Origin: Paenibacillus radicibacter
GTDB lineage: Bacteria > Bacillota > Bacilli > Paenibacillales > NBRC-103111
DNA: 64,000 nucleotides
NCBI RefSeq assembly: GCF_024721995.1
Contig: NZ_JANQBC010000004.1
Span: forward strand, 62,001 to 126,000
Reading direction: 5' to 3'
Shown here one piece after another: positions 61,826 to 64,000 of the stretch. The notes below the pieces were generated by a model. The model was not told the origin of the DNA. It worked only from the letters and a program-made list of their open reading frames with translations, and did no database searches. A program made the translations under genes and the position numbers. How positions within the stretch are numbered: position 1 is the stretch's first letter; every line of letters starts with the position of its first letter.

Positions 61826-62660
61826 ACTGAAGTAATCCTTGTTTCGCCTGATCGTACAATTCGTCTGCATCTGTGCCATCAGCTGGGCAACCTGCATATC
61901 CAAATTTCAGATTGAGCTTCACCTTCCGCGTCCGGTTCGCCCGATTTACTTCAATCATGTCGAATTTCTCAGTCATCCGATTGATGACGACTTCCACATT
62001 GCCAATTTCGGTTTCAGGGAGGATACCCGCAAATATACCGTCCTCAAAGTAATACTTTTTGTCAATTTGGCGCAGCACTTCGTCCACGTGTTCAGCAACT
62101 TTTTTTAGTAGAACATCGGTCTGAACGGGTCCGTATTCTTTTTGAAACTGGTCGAAATATTCAATCTCCATAAGAAGTACCGTCACATTACGTCCGTATC
62201 GAACCGAGCGCTGCACTTCATCGTGCCACTCCAGCTCAAACTTACGCGTATTCATAAAACCTGTCACTTCATCCACCCATACGAGATCTTCATATTTGTT
62301 CTCGTATTGATTAATACTGTTAACAATCCGCCCTACTTCCTCGCCAAGATGTGCCGCGACGAACGCTGCAAGCGGGAAAGACAACAGCCATACGATGTCG
62401 TTAAAGGTGATTTCAGATACCGTCTCCAGCATATACATCTGGACTAGGATATACGTACTATACCCAAATACCACAATTATCGAGCTAACAAGTGCAGGTA
62501 AGAGTGTGCTCATGAATGAAAATAAGGAAAGTACAACCACGATCATGAACCACACATAATTAAGTGGGTGCCACTGAATCGTGAACACTAAATACAGCGA
62601 TATTAAGATGAAGAACAAAAATTCGTACAAAAGTCTGACATAGATGCGATCATTTTTCAT
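61815..62660 (-). CDS. ydaK: Membrane protein with degenerate GGDEF domain (YdaK)
   Basis: 281-residue protein. Five to six N-terminal helices, to about residue 105, are followed by a GGDEF-fold domain (WVDEVTGFMNTRKFELEWHDEVQRSVRYGRNVTVLLMEIEYFDQFQKEYG). The catalytic GGDEF loop reads EDGIFAG, so it is most likely not a cyclase. In B. subtilis, YdaK is a degenerate GGDEF protein proposed as the c-di-GMP receptor that switches on this operon's polysaccharide synthase, and the same role is inferred here. It overlaps ydaJ by 11 nt. Confidence 0.9.
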   Translation of the reverse strand: MKNDRIYVRLLYEFLFFILISLYLVFTIQWHPLNYVWFMIVVVLSLFSFMSTLLPALVSSIIVVFGYSTYILVQMYMLETVSEITFNDIVWLLSFPLAAFVAAHLGEEVGRIVNSINQYENKYEDLVWVDEVTGFMNTRKFELEWHDEVQRSVRYGRNVTVLLMEIEYFDQFQKEYGPVQTDVLLKKVAEHVDEVLRQIDKKYYFEDGIFAGILPETEIGNVEVVINRMTEKFDMIEVNRANRTRKVKLNLKFGYAGCPADGTDADELYDQAKQGLLQYVK

Positions 62661-63792
62661 GTGATGCGTTCCTTTCTGCCTGAACTAGAAGTGCTTGTAA
62701 ATTATCGAAGGAATAACATTGTAACGTGGGTAAATCGACATAACCGCCGACATACTCTGAATTTGGATCTTGGACGGCGAACTGCTGCATACGAGCTGTA
62801 AGCTCTGCTTCAAGCTCATGAAGATTTACTTTGTGGGCAAGGCGTGCGGCAATTGCGTAAGCGGCAGGCGACTCCACTTGGTCGGCACTGTGACCTTTTT
62901 CACTATAGTGCGCATATAACTGACGGTCCTTCGCCCAAGTTTGTTGCAGCCAATTTATTGTCGGAGTAATGGATATACCTGCTTCAGCGGCATGATAAGC
63001 CGCAATTAGGGAATCAATCGCATTGTATTTCCCTTCTCCTGGCACCCATTGATTACTCTTCAAATCATGTGTTTTCATGTACAAACCTGATGGCATCTGC
63101 GCCTTCGTAAGAAGCGCTTCTGATGCCTGTTTAACCGCTAGCCATTCTGGATTAAAGGCTGCTAACCGCTTCATAGTCGGAACATCAAGATACGAGATCG
63201 TCACTTGGTTAGCGCGGTACTTACTTGGGATATCATAATAATCGACTAAGAGGTCGCCCTGACGATTCGCCTTAAGTAGCGCATCCCCAAGTAGTAGCGC
63301 GTACGTCTGGTACGACTCATCTCCCCACTTATCATGTGCATTTAACAGGTTTCGAATTACACGAAGATCATCAAGCGAGGCATTCGTCTTCGCCTTCTCC
63401 CCACGTGGTCCGTCATACTTCCAGCGAAGCAATCCACCAGCAGCCTGCAAATGTTGGGTTATAAAATGTAATTGCTGATCGAATAAGTAGCGGCGGTTAG
63501 TAAGAAGTGCGTACTCTAAGAGTAAGCCTGTTGATTCCAGTAGCATGTCATGATTCTTCGCCAAATGAGGTTCTTTGGGTAAATCTGAGCGCAGATTTGT
63601 GTAGATACCGCCGCTCTTGTCCATCAGGTGAGTGATGATGAATTTATATAATGAAGTATCGCTCTGTGCGATGGTGGCACGGTTGTCCTCATCTGGGGTG
63701 CTACTCTTGTTGTACCAGTATGTTCCGCCTAATACGAGAAGCGCAAATAGTGGCGTTAGGATCGAGATGTTGATCTTGGTTCTCTTTTTCAT
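62650..63792 (-). CDS. ydaJ: GH8-like glycosidase of the exopolysaccharide operon (YdaJ)
   Basis: 380-residue membrane-anchored protein with one N-terminal helix (NISILTPLFALLVLGGTYWY) and an (alpha/alpha)6-type GH8-like domain (NASLDDLRVIRNLLNAHDKWG, YDIPSKYRANQVTISYLDVPTMKRLAAFNPEW, KYNAIDSLIAAYHAAEAG). Such enzymes trim the polymer made by the operon; the Listeria PssZ counterpart hydrolyses its own exopolysaccharide. It is the first gene of the operon. AAAGGA precedes the ATG. The upstream 200 nt contain only the terminator of the next gene to the right. Confidence 0.85.
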   Translation of the reverse strand: MKKRTKINISILTPLFALLVLGGTYWYNKSSTPDEDNRATIAQSDTSLYKFIITHLMDKSGGIYTNLRSDLPKEPHLAKNHDMLLESTGLLLEYALLTNRRYLFDQQLHFITQHLQAAGGLLRWKYDGPRGEKAKTNASLDDLRVIRNLLNAHDKWGDESYQTYALLLGDALLKANRQGDLLVDYYDIPSKYRANQVTISYLDVPTMKRLAAFNPEWLAVKQASEALLTKAQMPSGLYMKTHDLKSNQWVPGEGKYNAIDSLIAAYHAAEAGISITPTINWLQQTWAKDRQLYAHYSEKGHSADQVESPAAYAIAARLAHKVNLHELEAELTARMQQFAVQDPNSEYVGGYVDLPTLQCYSFDNLQALLVQAERNASHEK

Positions 63793-63906
63793 ATGTAAGG
63801 AAAGTCCTTTCGTTCTTTGTGCATGATTTTAGATATTATAGCGAATTTAGTATGGGCAGAAAAACGAATAAAATCACTATTGAGGGATAATATGGAAAGT
63901 TAATGT

Positions 63907-63935
63907 AAAAAAACTGATACCTATATAGTATCAGT
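63907..63935 (-). terminator. Terminator of a gene beyond the right edge
   Basis: On the minus strand ACTGATAC pairs with GTATCAGT around 7 nt, followed by six T. It ends a minus-strand transcript coming from outside the window and insulates the ydaJ promoter region (63793-63906). Confidence 0.82.
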
Positions 63936-64000
63936 TAAGCAACAACAAATTGATTTCGTGAATATATTTTTTCTACCAAAGCCCTCCAGCCCGTTTATAA

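Overview
The window looks like a chromosomal stretch of a spore-forming Firmicute of the Paenibacillus type. It has AT-leaning intergenic DNA, strong AGGAGG-type ribosome binding sites, LplB/YtcP-type sugar permeases with an AraC-type membrane regulator, a T-box in front of ilvA, a YdaJKLMN-type exopolysaccharide operon, bacilliredoxin and UPF0154. Most genes read on the minus strand. I see no tRNA, rRNA, phage, insertion sequence or CRISPR array.

Layout. 1-7.7 kb: end of a YesM-type sensor kinase cut by the window edge, a sugar-binding lipoprotein, an IclR regulator, a GH35 beta-galactosidase and a ferritin-like/ferredoxin pair. 7.8-14.7 kb: two AraC regulators, one membrane-bound and divergent from an LplB-YtcP-lipoprotein ABC importer. 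14.8-19.7 kb: a 2-aminoethylphosphonate operon (ATPase, fused permease, PhnX, PhnW) with no binding protein beside it. 20-29.7 kb: folE, UPF0154, an HD-GYP protein, a flavoprotein lipoprotein, ogt-queG, an Ntdp-like phosphatase, GNAT, a UbiA prenyltransferase and an unknown beta-rich protein. 29.9-34.7 kb: a glycoside set (LacI, sugar kinase, GH4, GH1). 34.9-51.9 kb: housekeeping and stress genes (sodA, mutY, acpS, nadE, a two-component system, a GntR/DUF1648 pair, a secreted repeat protein, bacilliredoxin, a polysaccharide deacetylase). 52-54.3 kb: an envelope-stress operon with two PspA paralogs around a PspC protein. 54.8-56.6 kb: T-box-controlled ilvA. 56.6-63.8 kb: an operon with the gene order of Bacillus subtilis ydaJKLMN.

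The most unusual signal is a family of at least seven dispersed intergenic elements (about 107-167 nt) between 19.8 and 56.2 kb. They share a conserved core and a central hairpin, but each copy has its own outer inverted-repeat arms. The arms differ in sequence from copy to copy while staying self-complementary. All seven lie in the same chromosomal orientation whatever the direction of the neighbouring genes. One copy sits between the ilvA T-box terminator and the ilvA ribosome binding site, one abuts a stop codon, and one has lost its central hairpin. I do not recognise the family.

Starts were moved from the longest open frame where a ribosome binding site or family N-terminus argued for it. 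All family assignments come from reading the sequence, without database searches.
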